From Rhodococcus zopfii NBRC 100606 = JCM 9919 (GTDB taxonomy: Bacteria; Actinomycetota; Actinomycetes; Mycobacteriales; Mycobacteriaceae), in contig NZ_BCXI01000023.1 of the NCBI RefSeq assembly GCF_001895025.1, forward strand, positions 1-64,000: a stretch of DNA of 64,000 nt. The letters are read 5' to 3'. The notes under the pieces are model-generated. The model was not told the DNA's origin and searched no databases. It saw only the letters and a program-made list of their open reading frames with translations. A program made the position numbers and the translations under genes. Shown piece by piece: positions 17,291 to 26,084 of the stretch; the first letter of the stretch is position 1, and each line of letters starts with the position of its first letter.

Positions 17291-18514
17291 GTGATCGAGA
17301 AGAGTGTGCGACCGCCGCGTCGTCGCTCACGGCGAACGGCCGTGGCGGTGTTGGGTGCGGTACTGGTCGGAGTCATGACCTTCGTCACTGCATGTGCCGG
17401 CGGATCGGCCGGCGGTGCCAACGAGGTTCCCATCGATTCGAATCCCCTGGCCGCCCTCATCAAACCCACGGTCACGTCGAGTGTCGCCGACGGTGGTGTC
17501 GGATTCTCGCCGATCGATCCGGTGACCGTGTCTGTGGTCAACGGCAAGCTCGATTCCGTCACGCTCCGCAATCCCGACGGAGTCCCGGTCGACGGTGTGC
17601 TCGCGCCGGACGGAACCACATGGGTGAACTCCGAACCGCTCGGCTACAACCGCGAATACACGCTCGAAACGGTCGCATACGGGCTCGGAGGCGCGACCAC
17701 GTCCGTAGCGACGTTCACCACGAGCGCTCCCGGCAACCTCACCCAGCCCTACGTGCTGCCCGGGGAGGGCTCGGTCGTCGGTATCGGCCAGCCCGTCGCG
17801 GTCCAGTTCGACGAGAACATCCCGGACCGACGCGCGGCCGAGGCGGCCATCACCATCGTGACGAATCCGCCCGTCGAGGGAGCGTTCTATTGGCTCAGCA
17901 ACCGAGAGGTGCGGTGGCGTCCGGAGAGCTACTGGGTGCCGGGCACGACGGTGACCGTCGACGTGAAGGCCTACGGCAAGGACCTCGGTGACGGACTGTT
18001 CGGCCAGTCGGATGTGCACTCGTCGTTCACCATCGGCGACGCGGTGATCATCGATGTCGACGACAACACGAAGACCGTCGTCGTCAACCGCAACGGCAGC
18101 GCGATCATGTCGATGCCGACGTCGATGGGCAAGGACAGCACACCCACCCCCAACGGCGTGTACACGATCGGTGACCGCTTCGATCACATGATCATGGATT
18201 CCTCCACGTACGGGGTCGCGGCCGACTCGCCCCAGGGTTACCGCACCCCGGTCGACTGGGCGACGCGCATGTCCTACAGCGGCATCTTCTTCCATTCCGC
18301 GCCGTGGTCGCTGGGTGATCAGGGGGTGCGCAATGTCAGTCACGGTTGCCTGAACCTCAGCCCGGCGAACGCGAAGTGGATCTTCGACAACACCAAGCGC
18401 GGCGACATCGTCGTCGTGCGCAACACGGTAGGTGGAATCCTCGAGGGGACCGAGGGTCTCGGCGACTGGAACATTCCCTGGGCGACGTGGAAGGCCGGCA
18501 ACGCCAATACCTGA
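17291..18514 (+). CDS. ldtB: L,D-transpeptidase lipoprotein, LdtMt2-type
   Basis: The GTG at 17291 is chosen over the ATG at 17252 because it places the lipobox Cys at residue 35 (VTAC), as in mycobacterial LdtB, and gives 407 aa against 408. Two Ig-like domains span about residues 45-250, with GSVVGIGQPVAVQFDENIPD marking the second. The YkuD domain follows (MPTSMGKDSTPTPNGVYTIG, HSAPWSLGDQG, VSHGCLNLS with catalytic Cys353). The C-terminal DWNIPWATWKAGNA tail is typical of the family. It is a membrane-anchored enzyme making 3-3 peptidoglycan cross-links and is the main L,D-transpeptidase in mycobacteria. Adjacency to ldtA is noteworthy. Confidence 0.95.
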   Translation: MIEKSVRPPRRRSRRTAVAVLGAVLVGVMTFVTACAGGSAGGANEVPIDSNPLAALIKPTVTSSVADGGVGFSPIDPVTVSVVNGKLDSVTLRNPDGVPVDGVLAPDGTTWVNSEPLGYNREYTLETVAYGLGGATTSVATFTTSAPGNLTQPYVLPGEGSVVGIGQPVAVQFDENIPDRRAAEAAITIVTNPPVEGAFYWLSNREVRWRPESYWVPGTTVTVDVKAYGKDLGDGLFGQSDVHSSFTIGDAVIIDVDDNTKTVVVNRNGSAIMSMPTSMGKDSTPTPNGVYTIGDRFDHMIMDSSTYGVAADSPQGYRTPVDWATRMSYSGIFFHSAPWSLGDQGVRNVSHGCLNLSPANAKWIFDNTKRGDIVVVRNTVGGILEGTEGLGDWNIPWATWKAGNANT

Positions 18515-18539
18515 CCGGGCTCGTGGACCGTGGATTCGA

Positions 18540-18578
18540 ACGACGGAGGGCGACCGGACTTCGGTCACCCTCCGTCGT
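18540..18578. terminator. Bidirectional hairpin terminator
   Basis: A 17-bp stem (18540-18556 with 18562-18578, one G-U pair) closes a 5-nt loop between the convergent ldtB and marR-type genes. Confidence 0.85.
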
Positions 18579-18590
18579 CGTCGAGGTGGT

Positions 18591-19046
18591 TCAGGGCCGG
18601 GGCCAGGGGCGGCCGATGTATCGCTCGACGTCGGTGTTGAAGCGCTCGAGCCAGCCGGCGAAGGTCGCGACGTCCTCCGGGGTCCATTCGGACAGGATCT
18701 CGTCGAGTATCCGGATACTGTGGGCGCGTTCCTCGGTGAGTCGGCGAAGGCCGTCGTCGGTGATCCGGAACTTGCGGGCCATCCCCCCGGCGGGGTCGGG
18801 GATCCGCTCGACCAGGCCGTCGCGCAGCATCGCGCCGGTCTGACGGTTGAGGGTCGAGGTGTCCAGGCCGAATGCGTCGCTCAGTTCACCGATCGACATC
18901 GGCCCCTGCATCTCGATCCGGCCCAGCAGGGTGTAGGCGCTGCGGTCCAGACGGCCGGCCTTGCGCCGGGGGCGGGCGGTCTGCGCGCTGAGGTGCCGTC
19001 CCAGCAGCATCGTCTCGAACTCGATCAGGTGGGTGGGCTTGTCCAT
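18591..19046 (-). CDS. MarR-family transcriptional regulator
   Basis: The frame is open much further upstream, but the family-like sequence begins MDKPTHLIEFETMLLGRH at 19046, after AAGGA, giving 151 aa. The winged helix covers about residues 30-105: LDRSAYTLLGRIE, SIGELSDAFGLDTSTLNRQT (recognition helix) and the wing GLVERIPDPAGGMARKF. MarR proteins usually repress a neighbouring efflux or catabolic gene until a small aromatic ligand binds. Here the divergent MFS pump at 19189 is the evident target, and the 142-bp gap carries matching palindromes. Confidence 0.92.
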   Translation of the reverse strand: MDKPTHLIEFETMLLGRHLSAQTARPRRKAGRLDRSAYTLLGRIEMQGPMSIGELSDAFGLDTSTLNRQTGAMLRDGLVERIPDPAGGMARKFRITDDGLRRLTEERAHSIRILDEILSEWTPEDVATFAGWLERFNTDVERYIGRPWPRP

Positions 19047-19107
19047 CTCGTCCTTCTGCCGCTGGGCGTTCGCCCGGTGAGTGCTGGCGTCAGATATACC
19101 ACCTGAC

Positions 19108-19138
19108 ATGCACACTGCATAGTTTGTGCATAATGCAC
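19108..19138. promoter_or_regulatory. Twin palindromes, candidate MarR operators
   Basis: ATGCACACTGCAT (19108-19120, 5-3-5) and GTGCATAATGCAC (19126-19138, 6-1-6) are both perfect inverted repeats sharing TGCA/TGCAT half-sites. Their centres are 18 bp apart. They lie between the divergent marR-type and MFS genes. Confidence 0.55.
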
Positions 19139-19150
19139 TCAATATGTAAA

Positions 19151-19166
19151 GTGCACAGAATTCTGT
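19151..19166. promoter_or_regulatory. Further palindromes before the MFS gene
   Basis: GTGCAC (19151-19156) is followed by the perfect 12-bp palindrome ACAGAATTCTGT (19155-19166), 23 bp before the MFS start codon and next to its GAGGAG ribosome-binding site. The GTGCAC matches the half-site seen in the twin palindromes upstream. Confidence 0.4.
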
Positions 19167-19188
19167 CGCTCTAGTTGAGGAGATCGGG

Positions 19189-20631
19189 GTGAAAAACCCG
19201 ACACCCGCAGTTCGTCCGGGCGCGCTGGTGGGCGTGCTCGCATTCACCGGCATCGTCGCTGCGCTCATGCAGACGCTCGTCGTGCCGTTGATCGCGCAGC
19301 TCCCTGTCATCCTCGACACCACCGCGTCGAACGCCTCGTGGGTCATCACCGTCACGCTGCTCGCCGCGGCGGTCGCGATGCCGGTGACCGGGCGCCTCGG
19401 AGACCTGTACGGCAAGCGGCCCATGTTGCTTGCGTGCACCGTTCCGGTCATTGCCGGTTCGGCGGTCTGTGCACTTGCATCGTCCTTGTTCCCCATGATT
19501 CTCGGCCGGGGTCTCCAGGGTCTCGGCATGGGCCTGATCCCGCTGGGTATCAGCGCGCTGCGCGATCTCCTGCCGCCGGAGAAGCTGCATTCCTCCATTG
19601 CGCTGATGAGCTCGTCGATGGGTATCGGCGGCGCGCTCGGTCTGCCGATCGCGGCCGCCGTCGCGGAGAACTTCAGCTGGCGAGCGCTCTTCTGGGCCGC
19701 TGCGGTGCTCACCGCCGTCGTCGCCGTCCTGATCTGGATCGTCGTGCCCGCCACGCCGGTCGAGGGTCCCCGCGGAAAGTTCGACCCGGTCGGGGCGATC
19801 ACTCTTGGTATGGGCCTGGTGTGCCTGCTGCTCGCGGTCTCGAAGGGCGCCGACTGGGCGTGGTCGAGCGGCATCACCATCGCGATGTTCTCGGTCGCGG
19901 TCGTCGCGTTCGGTGTCTTTGCGTGGTGGGAACTGCGCGTCGACGACCCGCTCGTCGATCTGCGCGTCACCGCCCGCCGTCCCGTTTTGTTGACCAACCT
20001 GGCGTCGGTCGTCGTCGGCTTCTCGATGTACGCGCAGTCGCTGATCGTGCCCCAGCTGCTGCAGTTGCCCGCTGAAACCGGCTTCGGGCTCGGCCAGTCG
20101 ATGTTCGCGATGGGTCTGTGGATGGCTCCGTCCGGCGTGATGATGATGCTCGTCTCACCGCTCGGCGCGCGCCTGTCGGCAGGTCGCGGACCCAAGGTGA
20201 CGCTGCTCGTCGGGTCCCTGGTCATCGCCTTCGGCTACGGCTCGTCGGTGTTGCTCATGGGGTCGACGTGGGGCCTGCTGGTCGTCACCAGCATCTGCGG
20301 GGCCGGCGTGGGTCTCGCCTACGGCGCGATGCCGGCGCTGATCATGGGCTCGGTGCCGCAAACCGCGACCGCCGCCGCGAACAGCTTCAATTCCCTGATG
20401 CGGTCCGTCGGTACCTCGGTGTCCGCCGCCGTCGTCGGGGTCGTACTGGCGCAGATGAGCATGCCCTTCGGTGAGCACACGCTGCCCACCGAAGCCGGCT
20501 TCCGGACCGGCTTGCTCATCGGCTGTGGTGTCGCGGTTGTCGCCGCGCTGATCATCCTGGCAATCCCCGGCGCGCCCGCCGGTGCGACCTTGCAGCGCAT
20601 CGACCAGAAGCGCGATGCCGTGAAGGTCTGA
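19189..20631 (+). CDS. MFS drug efflux transporter, DHA2 (14-TM) type
   Basis: The GTG at 19189 follows GAGGAG by 7 bp; the protein has 480 aa. It has the QacA/EmrB layout: a first helix after a short N-terminus, the loop motif GRLGDLYGKRPML (motif A, about residue 65), the motif C-like GMGIGGALGLPIAAAVAE, and about 14 hydrophobic segments. It probably exports a small hydrophobic or aromatic compound by proton antiport. Divergence from a MarR regulator with shared palindromes supports substrate-induced efflux. The substrate is unknown. A strong terminator follows. Confidence 0.92.
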   Translation: MKNPTPAVRPGALVGVLAFTGIVAALMQTLVVPLIAQLPVILDTTASNASWVITVTLLAAAVAMPVTGRLGDLYGKRPMLLACTVPVIAGSAVCALASSLFPMILGRGLQGLGMGLIPLGISALRDLLPPEKLHSSIALMSSSMGIGGALGLPIAAAVAENFSWRALFWAAAVLTAVVAVLIWIVVPATPVEGPRGKFDPVGAITLGMGLVCLLLAVSKGADWAWSSGITIAMFSVAVVAFGVFAWWELRVDDPLVDLRVTARRPVLLTNLASVVVGFSMYAQSLIVPQLLQLPAETGFGLGQSMFAMGLWMAPSGVMMMLVSPLGARLSAGRGPKVTLLVGSLVIAFGYGSSVLLMGSTWGLLVVTSICGAGVGLAYGAMPALIMGSVPQTATAAANSFNSLMRSVGTSVSAAVVGVVLAQMSMPFGEHTLPTEAGFRTGLLIGCGVAVVAALIILAIPGAPAGATLQRIDQKRDAVKV

Positions 20632-20933
20632 GTCGTCTCTCCCGCTTCCCTTACCCCGGGTGACGGTTCCCATCACCCGGGGTAAGGACGCCGATGCAGA
20701 AAGAGATAGGGTCCCGACCTTGCGGTCGGGGCCGTTCTCGGGGGCGAGCGACGGGACTGCTCGACGCCGGTTGCCCCGTCGACGGCTTCGGTGTGGGCAC
20801 CCGCCTGTCGATCGCCCAGGACGTTCTTCGACTTCGTGGAACTCGTTCGGCGTCTCGTCGGTGGGCAGCTGCGTTCATCCGTCTGCACCGACGAAGGTTG
20901 CGCCAGGGGACCGTCCTCGCTGACTCTGAGGAG
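20632..20933. other. Intergenic region with two hairpins
   Basis: These 302 bp hold the terminator of the MFS gene (20651-20685) and a second GC-rich hairpin (about 20711-20734, GGTCCCGACC pairing with GGTCGGGGCC with one mismatch). The open frame from 20694 into the dioxygenase gene is Arg-rich and shows no conserved character, so I treat it as non-coding leader. Confidence 0.5.
20651..20685 (+). terminator. Hairpin terminator after MFS gene
   Basis: TTACCCCGGGTGA (20651-20663) pairs perfectly with TCACCCGGGGTAA (20673-20685) around a 9-nt loop, 20 bp after the stop codon. The T-tract is weak. Confidence 0.75.
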
Positions 20934-21698
20934 ATGAGGGAGGGCGCTGCGGGGGGTACGGAGGCCGGCACGGACCCGATCGACGCGGCACGGCGAGCGC
21001 TCGCTTCCGTGTGTACGTTCCTGATGCCGGCGGCAGACCTGTGGCGATCCATCGGTGCCGACACCGATACCTGGGGTCGGTTCTCCGCGCATTGGGAGGA
21101 GCTTGTGCCCGACCCGTACGCGGAAGAACAGGGCGTGCACCGGCTGCGGCGCTACGGCCAGTTCCGGTACCGGGTGGCCGACGGTGCGCTGGAGCCGACG
21201 GCGCACCGTGAGTTCGTACAGCCTGACGACTCCAACGTTCTCTACCTCGGACGAGACCGCCATTTCGAACCGATGACGGCCGCGTTCCTCGAAGATCCGC
21301 TGTTCGAGCGCACGATGCAGCTGGTGGGCCGGATCGCGCCGGTCCTCGACGAAGCTCCCGAATGGACGGTCTGGGTGCATCCGTTCCGCGTGGTCGCATC
21401 GGCAGACAACGAGGGCCGGCCGACGCCCGAGGGCTTGCACCGCGACGGTGTCACGCTGGTCAGTTCCCTGTTGATCAGCGTCGACAATGCCGTCGGGGGC
21501 GAAAGCTCGGTGTTCGGCCCGGAGGGCGATCGACTCGTGACGACGACCCTGCGCGAACCCGGCACCTTCCTCCTGGGCGACGACCGTTGCACCTGGCACG
21601 GTGTCTCGCCGATCCGACCCGCCGACCGCGGTAAGCCGGCACGGAGGGACGTGCTGGTAGTCACCTTCACACCGTCGGCTCCCTGCGGCGGGACATGA
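20934..21698 (+). CDS. 2-oxoglutarate/Fe(II) dioxygenase, BsmA/isoleucine-hydroxylase-like
   Basis: From the ATG at 20934 the product has 254 aa, close to the usual 230-260 of the 2OG-Fe_Oxy_2 family (BsmA, L-isoleucine 4-hydroxylase). The facial triad is visible as LHRDGV (H-x-D) and the distal His in DRCTWHGVSPI. The family sequences YGQFRYRV, HPFRVVA, GGESSVFGPEG and RDVLVVTFTP are present. Members hydroxylate free aliphatic amino acids or related compounds. The ribosome-binding site almost touches this ATG, so the true start could differ slightly. The 3' end overlaps the convergent MFS gene by 32 bp. The substrate is unknown. Confidence 0.85.
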   Translation: MREGAAGGTEAGTDPIDAARRALASVCTFLMPAADLWRSIGADTDTWGRFSAHWEELVPDPYAEEQGVHRLRRYGQFRYRVADGALEPTAHREFVQPDDSNVLYLGRDRHFEPMTAAFLEDPLFERTMQLVGRIAPVLDEAPEWTVWVHPFRVVASADNEGRPTPEGLHRDGVTLVSSLLISVDNAVGGESSVFGPEGDRLVTTTLREPGTFLLGDDRCTWHGVSPIRPADRGKPARRDVLVVTFTPSAPCGGT

Positions 21699-23202
21699 GC
21701 ACGAAGGCGGCCCCCGCCACAGCGACGGGCAGGACGCTGACGGTCAGCATGGTGAGTCCCACTGCGTCGGCCAGGTCCGCTCCGAGATCGAGACCGCCCA
21801 CCTGCCGAAGCAGGTTCGGATCGTACCCAGCGCCACCGAGGCTCTGCGCCACCGCGCTACGCGCGGCATCCACGGCCTGCTCGCCCTGGGTCGCCGTCAG
21901 CCCGCGTGCCTCGGTGTCGGCCAGCCATTCGCGCTGGAAGAACACGTTGAGAAGCAGCAGGTACACGGTGGGCCCGAACGCATAGCCGGCCATCCCGAAG
22001 GCCAACTGCACGGAAGCCACCGTTCCGGATTGCCCGCTCGGCGCCTGGGAGAGCACCGTCTCGGACACCGAGGTGGAGGTCACCATCGAGCCCAGGTTGT
22101 ACAGCCACACGGCCGAGACGAGCAGCCACAGCGCCATCGTCGGGTCGACCGTGCCCGCCATCAGCAATCCGGCGGCTGCCATGAACAGGAGGCCGACGAC
22201 CATCACCGGTCTCGGCGAGAACTTCCCTACCAGGCTCCCGGACAAGACCACGAGACCGGCGATCAGCAGCGTGCCGGGGAGGAACAACAGGCCGATGGTC
22301 TCCGGCGACATCGCGAGCACCACACTGCCGAACTGCCCCAGGACGATGCCGAGCCCGGCCATGAGGAAATTCAGCGTGAAGGTCGCGGCCAGAGCCACGT
22401 CGAAGGGCCGGCTTCCGAACAGAGCCAGATCCAGTGCCGGTTCGGGGGTGCGGCGTTCGTGGCGAACGAAAAGCACGGCGGCGACCACGCTGACAGCCAG
22501 CGGCAGCCATGTCTGGGGCCGGAACATGCCGTTCTGCGCGGCTGCCAGTCCGATGACGAGTGCCAGGAGTGCCGTACCGACCAGGGCGACGCCGGCCACG
22601 TCCAGCCGACCGCGATGCCGAACGGGCGTCACCGGGACGTACCTCGCCGTCAGCAGAAGCGAGATCACGGCGAGCAGCGGTGCGATCAGGAACACGACTC
22701 GCCAGCCGACGGCCGCCACCGCCCAGCCCGTCAACGCCGGGAGCACACCACAGAGAACCATCTCGACGGCCACGAAAATGCCGATGGCCGTCGGCCGCTG
22801 CTTGTCCGTCACGGACATCTTGAGCAGGGCCAGCGGCACGCCGAGCAGCGCCGTCATTCCCAATCCGGCCAAGACCCGCATCGCAAGCAGAAAGGCGTAG
22901 CTGGGCGAGAGCATGGAGAGCAGGTTGGCGACCGTCACGACGACCAGTCCCGACATCAGCAAGCGTCGAAGCCCGAACGCGTCGCCGAGGTTGCCGGCGG
23001 CGAGGACGGCGGCGGCCATCACCAGCGTCGCCATACCGCCCAGCAATCCGACGAACTGCGGTGGCAGATCGAGGGCCCGGCTGACCTGCGGCAGATTCAG
23101 GCTCAGCACCAGCGGGTCGACGACCGTGATCGTGAAGGCGAGGGACAGGGCCAGGATGATGGGCAGGGTCCTCAGGTTGGCCTGCAACCGAGACGTAGGC
23201 AC
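21667..23202 (-). CDS. MFS transporter, DHA2 type
   Basis: The GTG at 23202 follows GGGGAGG by about 6 bp; the protein has 511 aa with about 14 hydrophobic segments. Motif A-like sequence is GNLGDAFGLRRLLMSG (about residue 70), and motif C-like sequence is VEMVLCGVLPALTGWAVAAV. It is a proton-driven exporter by family. It is only distantly similar to the MFS protein at 19189. Its 3' end overlaps the dioxygenase gene tail to tail, so the two transcripts are antisense to each other at their ends. An exporter for the dioxygenase product is possible but unproven. Confidence 0.9.
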   Translation of the reverse strand: MPTSRLQANLRTLPIILALSLAFTITVVDPLVLSLNLPQVSRALDLPPQFVGLLGGMATLVMAAAVLAAGNLGDAFGLRRLLMSGLVVVTVANLLSMLSPSYAFLLAMRVLAGLGMTALLGVPLALLKMSVTDKQRPTAIGIFVAVEMVLCGVLPALTGWAVAAVGWRVVFLIAPLLAVISLLLTARYVPVTPVRHRGRLDVAGVALVGTALLALVIGLAAAQNGMFRPQTWLPLAVSVVAAVLFVRHERRTPEPALDLALFGSRPFDVALAATFTLNFLMAGLGIVLGQFGSVVLAMSPETIGLLFLPGTLLIAGLVVLSGSLVGKFSPRPVMVVGLLFMAAAGLLMAGTVDPTMALWLLVSAVWLYNLGSMVTSTSVSETVLSQAPSGQSGTVASVQLAFGMAGYAFGPTVYLLLLNVFFQREWLADTEARGLTATQGEQAVDAARSAVAQSLGGAGYDPNLLRQVGGLDLGADLADAVGLTMLTVSVLPVAVAGAAFVLMSRRREPTV

Positions 23203-23445
23203 CGCTCACCTCCCCTGCTCCCAGGTCGGACGTGATCGACTCTAGTGCCCGAGTTCCGCATCCCGTCCGAGGTTGGAGGGCCGAACCGGCTGCCTGACCC
23301 AGCGATTCGGCTGAGTCGCAGCTTGAAGGCCGTTGCCCGTTTCGGGGTTGCGGCCCTTCGGGTCCAACGGCGTGCTGCGGAGAGATTCGCGAGCCTGCTC
23401 GGGTAGGCCGCTGTTGCATGATCTGTTGCATGGCCCGGGACGAAG

Positions 23446-23483
23446 AACGCCCCTGACCGATGTTTCCACTGGTCAGGGGCGTT
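23446..23483. terminator. Hairpin terminator next to tRNA-His
   Basis: AACGCCCCTGACC (23446-23458) pairs perfectly with GGTCAGGGGCGTT (23471-23483) around a 12-nt loop, followed by TTCCC on the plus strand. It lies 10 bp beyond the 3' end of the leftward tRNA-His and probably ends that transcript. Confidence 0.8.
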
Positions 23484-23492
23484 TTCCCTGGG

Positions 23493-23566
23493 GGTGAGTG
23501 ACGGGACTCGAACCCGCGACAGCCAGGATCACAACCTGGTGCTCTACCAACTGAACTACACTCACC
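23493..23566 (-). tRNA. tRNA-His (anticodon GTG)
   Basis: The reverse strand has acceptor GTGAGTG paired with CACTCAC, an extra G(-1) at 23566 opposite discriminator C (the His identity pair), D-arm TAGTTCAGTTGGTAGAGCA, anticodon loop GTTGTGATC with GTG, and T-arm CGGGTTCGAGTCCCG. It is followed on the same strand by no gene. orn lies just upstream on the same strand, as in mycobacteria. Confidence 0.96.
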
Positions 23567-23648
23567 ATCGCATCCGCGATCGGCCGGGGCCGGTTGCGAC
23601 TGCGATTGAAATAGTAGCCTGCTTTCCCGGAATCGACGAATCGCCTGG

Positions 23649-24248
23649 TCAGGCCGGTCCTAGATCCTTCACGACGGCGGTGATGTCCGCAGACGACGGT
23701 CCGGGGGGCGCGACGAACGCGGTACGCCGGTAGTAGCGCAGCTCCCGGATGGACTCCTTGATGTCGGCGAGTGCGCGGTGGGACAGTCCCTTCGCCGGCT
23801 GACCGAAATAGATCCGCGGGTACCAGCGCCGGCACAGTTCCTTGATCGAGCTGACGTCGACCATGCGGTAATGCAGGTAGCTGTCGAGCTCCGGCATGTC
23901 CCGGGCGATGAACTGCCGGTCGGTGCCGATGGAGTTGCCGGCCAGCGGGGCGGTGCCCGCCTCCGGTACCTGGGCCCGAACGTAGTCGAGGACCAGCTTC
24001 TCGGCTTCGGCCAGCGTGACCGTCGAGCGCCGCACCTCCTCCGTCAGCCCCGACCGCTCGTGCATCTGCTGCACGACCTCGGGCATCGCGGCCAGCGCGT
24101 CGTCGTCGGCGTGGATCACGATGTCCACACCCTCGCCGAGCACGTTGAGGTCGCTGTCGGTCACCAGCGCGGCGATTTCGATGAGTTTGTCGTTACCGAT
24201 CCGCAGACCGGTCATTTCGCAATCGATCCATACAAGTTTGTCCTGCAC
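23649..24248 (-). CDS. orn: Oligoribonuclease
   Basis: Orn is a 3'-5' exoribonuclease that degrades 2-5-nt RNAs and pGpG to mononucleotides. The 199-aa product has the DEDDh motifs: WIDCEMTG with D9 and E11, the second Asp in [12 protein letters not shown], and [13 protein letters not shown] with the His and last Asp. The [16 protein letters not shown] segment is also typical. It is divergent from the DUF853 ATPase with an 87-bp gap, and upstream of tRNA-His on the same strand. Confidence 0.97.
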   Translation of the reverse strand: MQDKLVWIDCEMTGLRIGNDKLIEIAALVTDSDLNVLGEGVDIVIHADDDALAAMPEVVQQMHERSGLTEEVRRSTVTLAEAEKLVLDYVRAQVPEAGTAPLAGNSIGTDRQFIARDMPELDSYLHYRMVDVSSIKELCRRWYPRIYFGQPAKGLSHRALADIKESIRELRYYRRTAFVAPPGPSSADITAVVKDLGPA

Positions 24249-24335
24249 GAGAGTACAGAGTAGTCAGGCGCGTGAGCGGGTTAAGGTCTGCGGGGGAAAC
24301 CGACGCCGGAAGTGCTGGTTCGAGGAGAGCTGAAC

Positions 24336-26084
24336 ATGACCGTGGATCCGACCCCGTCCGGCGAGGCGCTGTCCGCTGCCGACAAGGCGAAGGCTGCGAA
24401 GGCCGCCGCCGAGGAAGCCGCTCGCGTCGCCGCCGAAGCCGCGGCTGCGGCCGAACGCGCCCAACGTGAGGCGGATGCGGCTGCCGCGGTTGCCGAGGCC
24501 ACGTCGGAGAGCGGACCGGCCGAGCGGGCCGAATCCGAAGGCCCGGCCGCGGAGATCGCCGCGGGTTACGCCTTCTCCGGCGCCGCCCTCGAACTGGGCA
24601 CCGTCGTGCACGAGGGCGTCGTCGATCCGACCGCCCGGGTCCGGATTCCCCTGGCCATGATGAATCGGCACGGCCTGATCGCCGGCGCGACCGGTACGGG
24701 CAAGACCAAGACCCTGCAAGGCATCGCCGAGCAGCTGTCCGCCGCCGGCGTGCCCGTGGTGATGGCCGACGTCAAGGGCGACCTGTCCGGTCTCTCCGCG
24801 CGCGGGGAGAGCAGCGACGCGATCGTCGGCCGCGCCGCCGAGACCGGCGATGCAGCCTGGTCGCCTGCCGGTTTCCCGACGCAGTTCTTCTCACTCGGCA
24901 CCGGGGGCATCGGCATCCCGGTGCGCGCGACCGTGACCGCGTTCGGTCCGATCCTGCTGAGCAAGGTGCTCGGCCTGAACGCCACCCAGGAGTCGACGCT
25001 CGGGCTGATCTTCCACTGGGCCGATCAGCGGGGCATGGCGCTGCTCGATCTGAAGGATCTGCGGCAGGTCATCGCGTATCTGACCAGCGACGAGGGCAAA
25101 CCCGACCTCAAGGTTATCGGTGGTGTCTCGGCTGCGACGGCCGGCGTCATCTTGCGCGCGATCGTCAACCTCGAGGCCGGCGGCGGTGACACGTTCTTCG
25201 GTGAGCCGGAGATCGACACCGAGGATCTGCTGCGGGTCGTGGGCGGCAACGGCGTGATCAGTCTGTTCGAGCTGGGTTCGCAGGCCGCACGCCCGGTGTT
25301 GTTCTCCACGTTCCTGATGTGGGTGCTCGCCGATCTGTTCCAGACGTTGCCCGAGGAAGGCGATCTGGACCAGCCGAAGCTCGTGTTCATCTTCGACGAG
25401 GCGCACCTGCTCTTCGCGGACGCGTCGAAGGCGTTCCTGCAGCAGGTCGAGCAGACCGTCAAGCTCATTCGGTCGAAGGGGGTCGGTGTGTTCTTCTGCA
25501 CCCAGCTTCCCACCGACATTCCCAATGCGGTGCTGTCCCAGTTGGGTGCACGGGTGCAGCACGCGTTGCGTGCGTTCACACCCGACGATCAGAAGGCGCT
25601 CACCAAGACGGTCCGTACCTACCCGAAGACGAAGCTCTACGACCTCGAGAAGTCGCTGACCTCGCTCGGGATCGGTGAAGCGATCGTGACGGTGCTGTCG
25701 GAGAAGGGTGCCCCGACACCGGTGGCATGGACCCGGATCCGTCCGCCGCGCTCGCTGATGGACACCATCGGCGACGACGCGATCCGCGTTGCCGCCCAGG
25801 GCCATCCGCTGTTCGCGAAGTACGGGCAGACCGTCGACCGCGAATCCGCGTACGAGATGCTCACCGCGAAGGTTGCCGGCGCGCCGAACGTCGATCCGCC
25901 GCTGGATGTGCCGCCGCTGCCGGACCTGCCCGAAACGACGCCGGCCCCCCGGGACGAGGGGCCGACGATCGTCGAACAGGTGCTCGGCAGCTCCGCGATG
26001 AAGAGCTTCCTGCGGTCGGCGGCGTCCGCTGCGGGCCGGGAGATCTCCCGCAGCATCTTCGGGACCGGCCGCAGGCGGCGTTAG
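24336..26084 (+). CDS. HerA-like ATPase, DUF853 family
   Basis: The ATG at 24336 follows GGAG by about 8 bp and gives 582 aa. An Ala/Glu-rich predicted coiled coil covers about residues 10-75 (AADKAKAAKAAAEEAARVAA). The ATPase core has Walker A GATGTGKT (about 117-124), Walker B LVFIFDEAHLLF, and the DUF853 hallmark FCTQLPTDIPNAVLSQLG. Family proteins are hexameric HerA/FtsK-type ATPases of uncertain role, perhaps in DNA processing. The adjacent orn and cmrA are in the same order in Mycobacterium. The stop overlaps that of convergent cmrA by 3-4 bp. Confidence 0.9.
   Translation: MTVDPTPSGEALSAADKAKAAKAAAEEAARVAAEAAAAAERAQREADAAAAVAEATSESGPAERAESEGPAAEIAAGYAFSGAALELGTVVHEGVVDPTARVRIPLAMMNRHGLIAGATGTGKTKTLQGIAEQLSAAGVPVVMADVKGDLSGLSARGESSDAIVGRAAETGDAAWSPAGFPTQFFSLGTGGIGIPVRATVTAFGPILLSKVLGLNATQESTLGLIFHWADQRGMALLDLKDLRQVIAYLTSDEGKPDLKVIGGVSAATAGVILRAIVNLEAGGGDTFFGEPEIDTEDLLRVVGGNGVISLFELGSQAARPVLFSTFLMWVLADLFQTLPEEGDLDQPKLVFIFDEAHLLFADASKAFLQQVEQTVKLIRSKGVGVFFCTQLPTDIPNAVLSQLGARVQHALRAFTPDDQKALTKTVRTYPKTKLYDLEKSLTSLGIGEAIVTVLSEKGAPTPVAWTRIRPPRSLMDTIGDDAIRVAAQGHPLFAKYGQTVDRESAYEMLTAKVAGAPNVDPPLDVPPLPDLPETTPAPRDEGPTIVEQVLGSSAMKSFLRSAASAAGREISRSIFGTGRRRR

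Noticed and set aside
20694-20933. N-terminal extension of the 2OG/Fe dioxygenase
   Set aside because: The extra 80 residues are Arg/Gly-rich, cross a GC-rich hairpin, and lie outside the length of the family.
23411-23434. Direct repeat of CTGTTGCATG near tRNA-His as an attachment-site remnant
   Set aside because: The copies are short and adjacent and do not match the tRNA 3' end, and no integrase is nearby.
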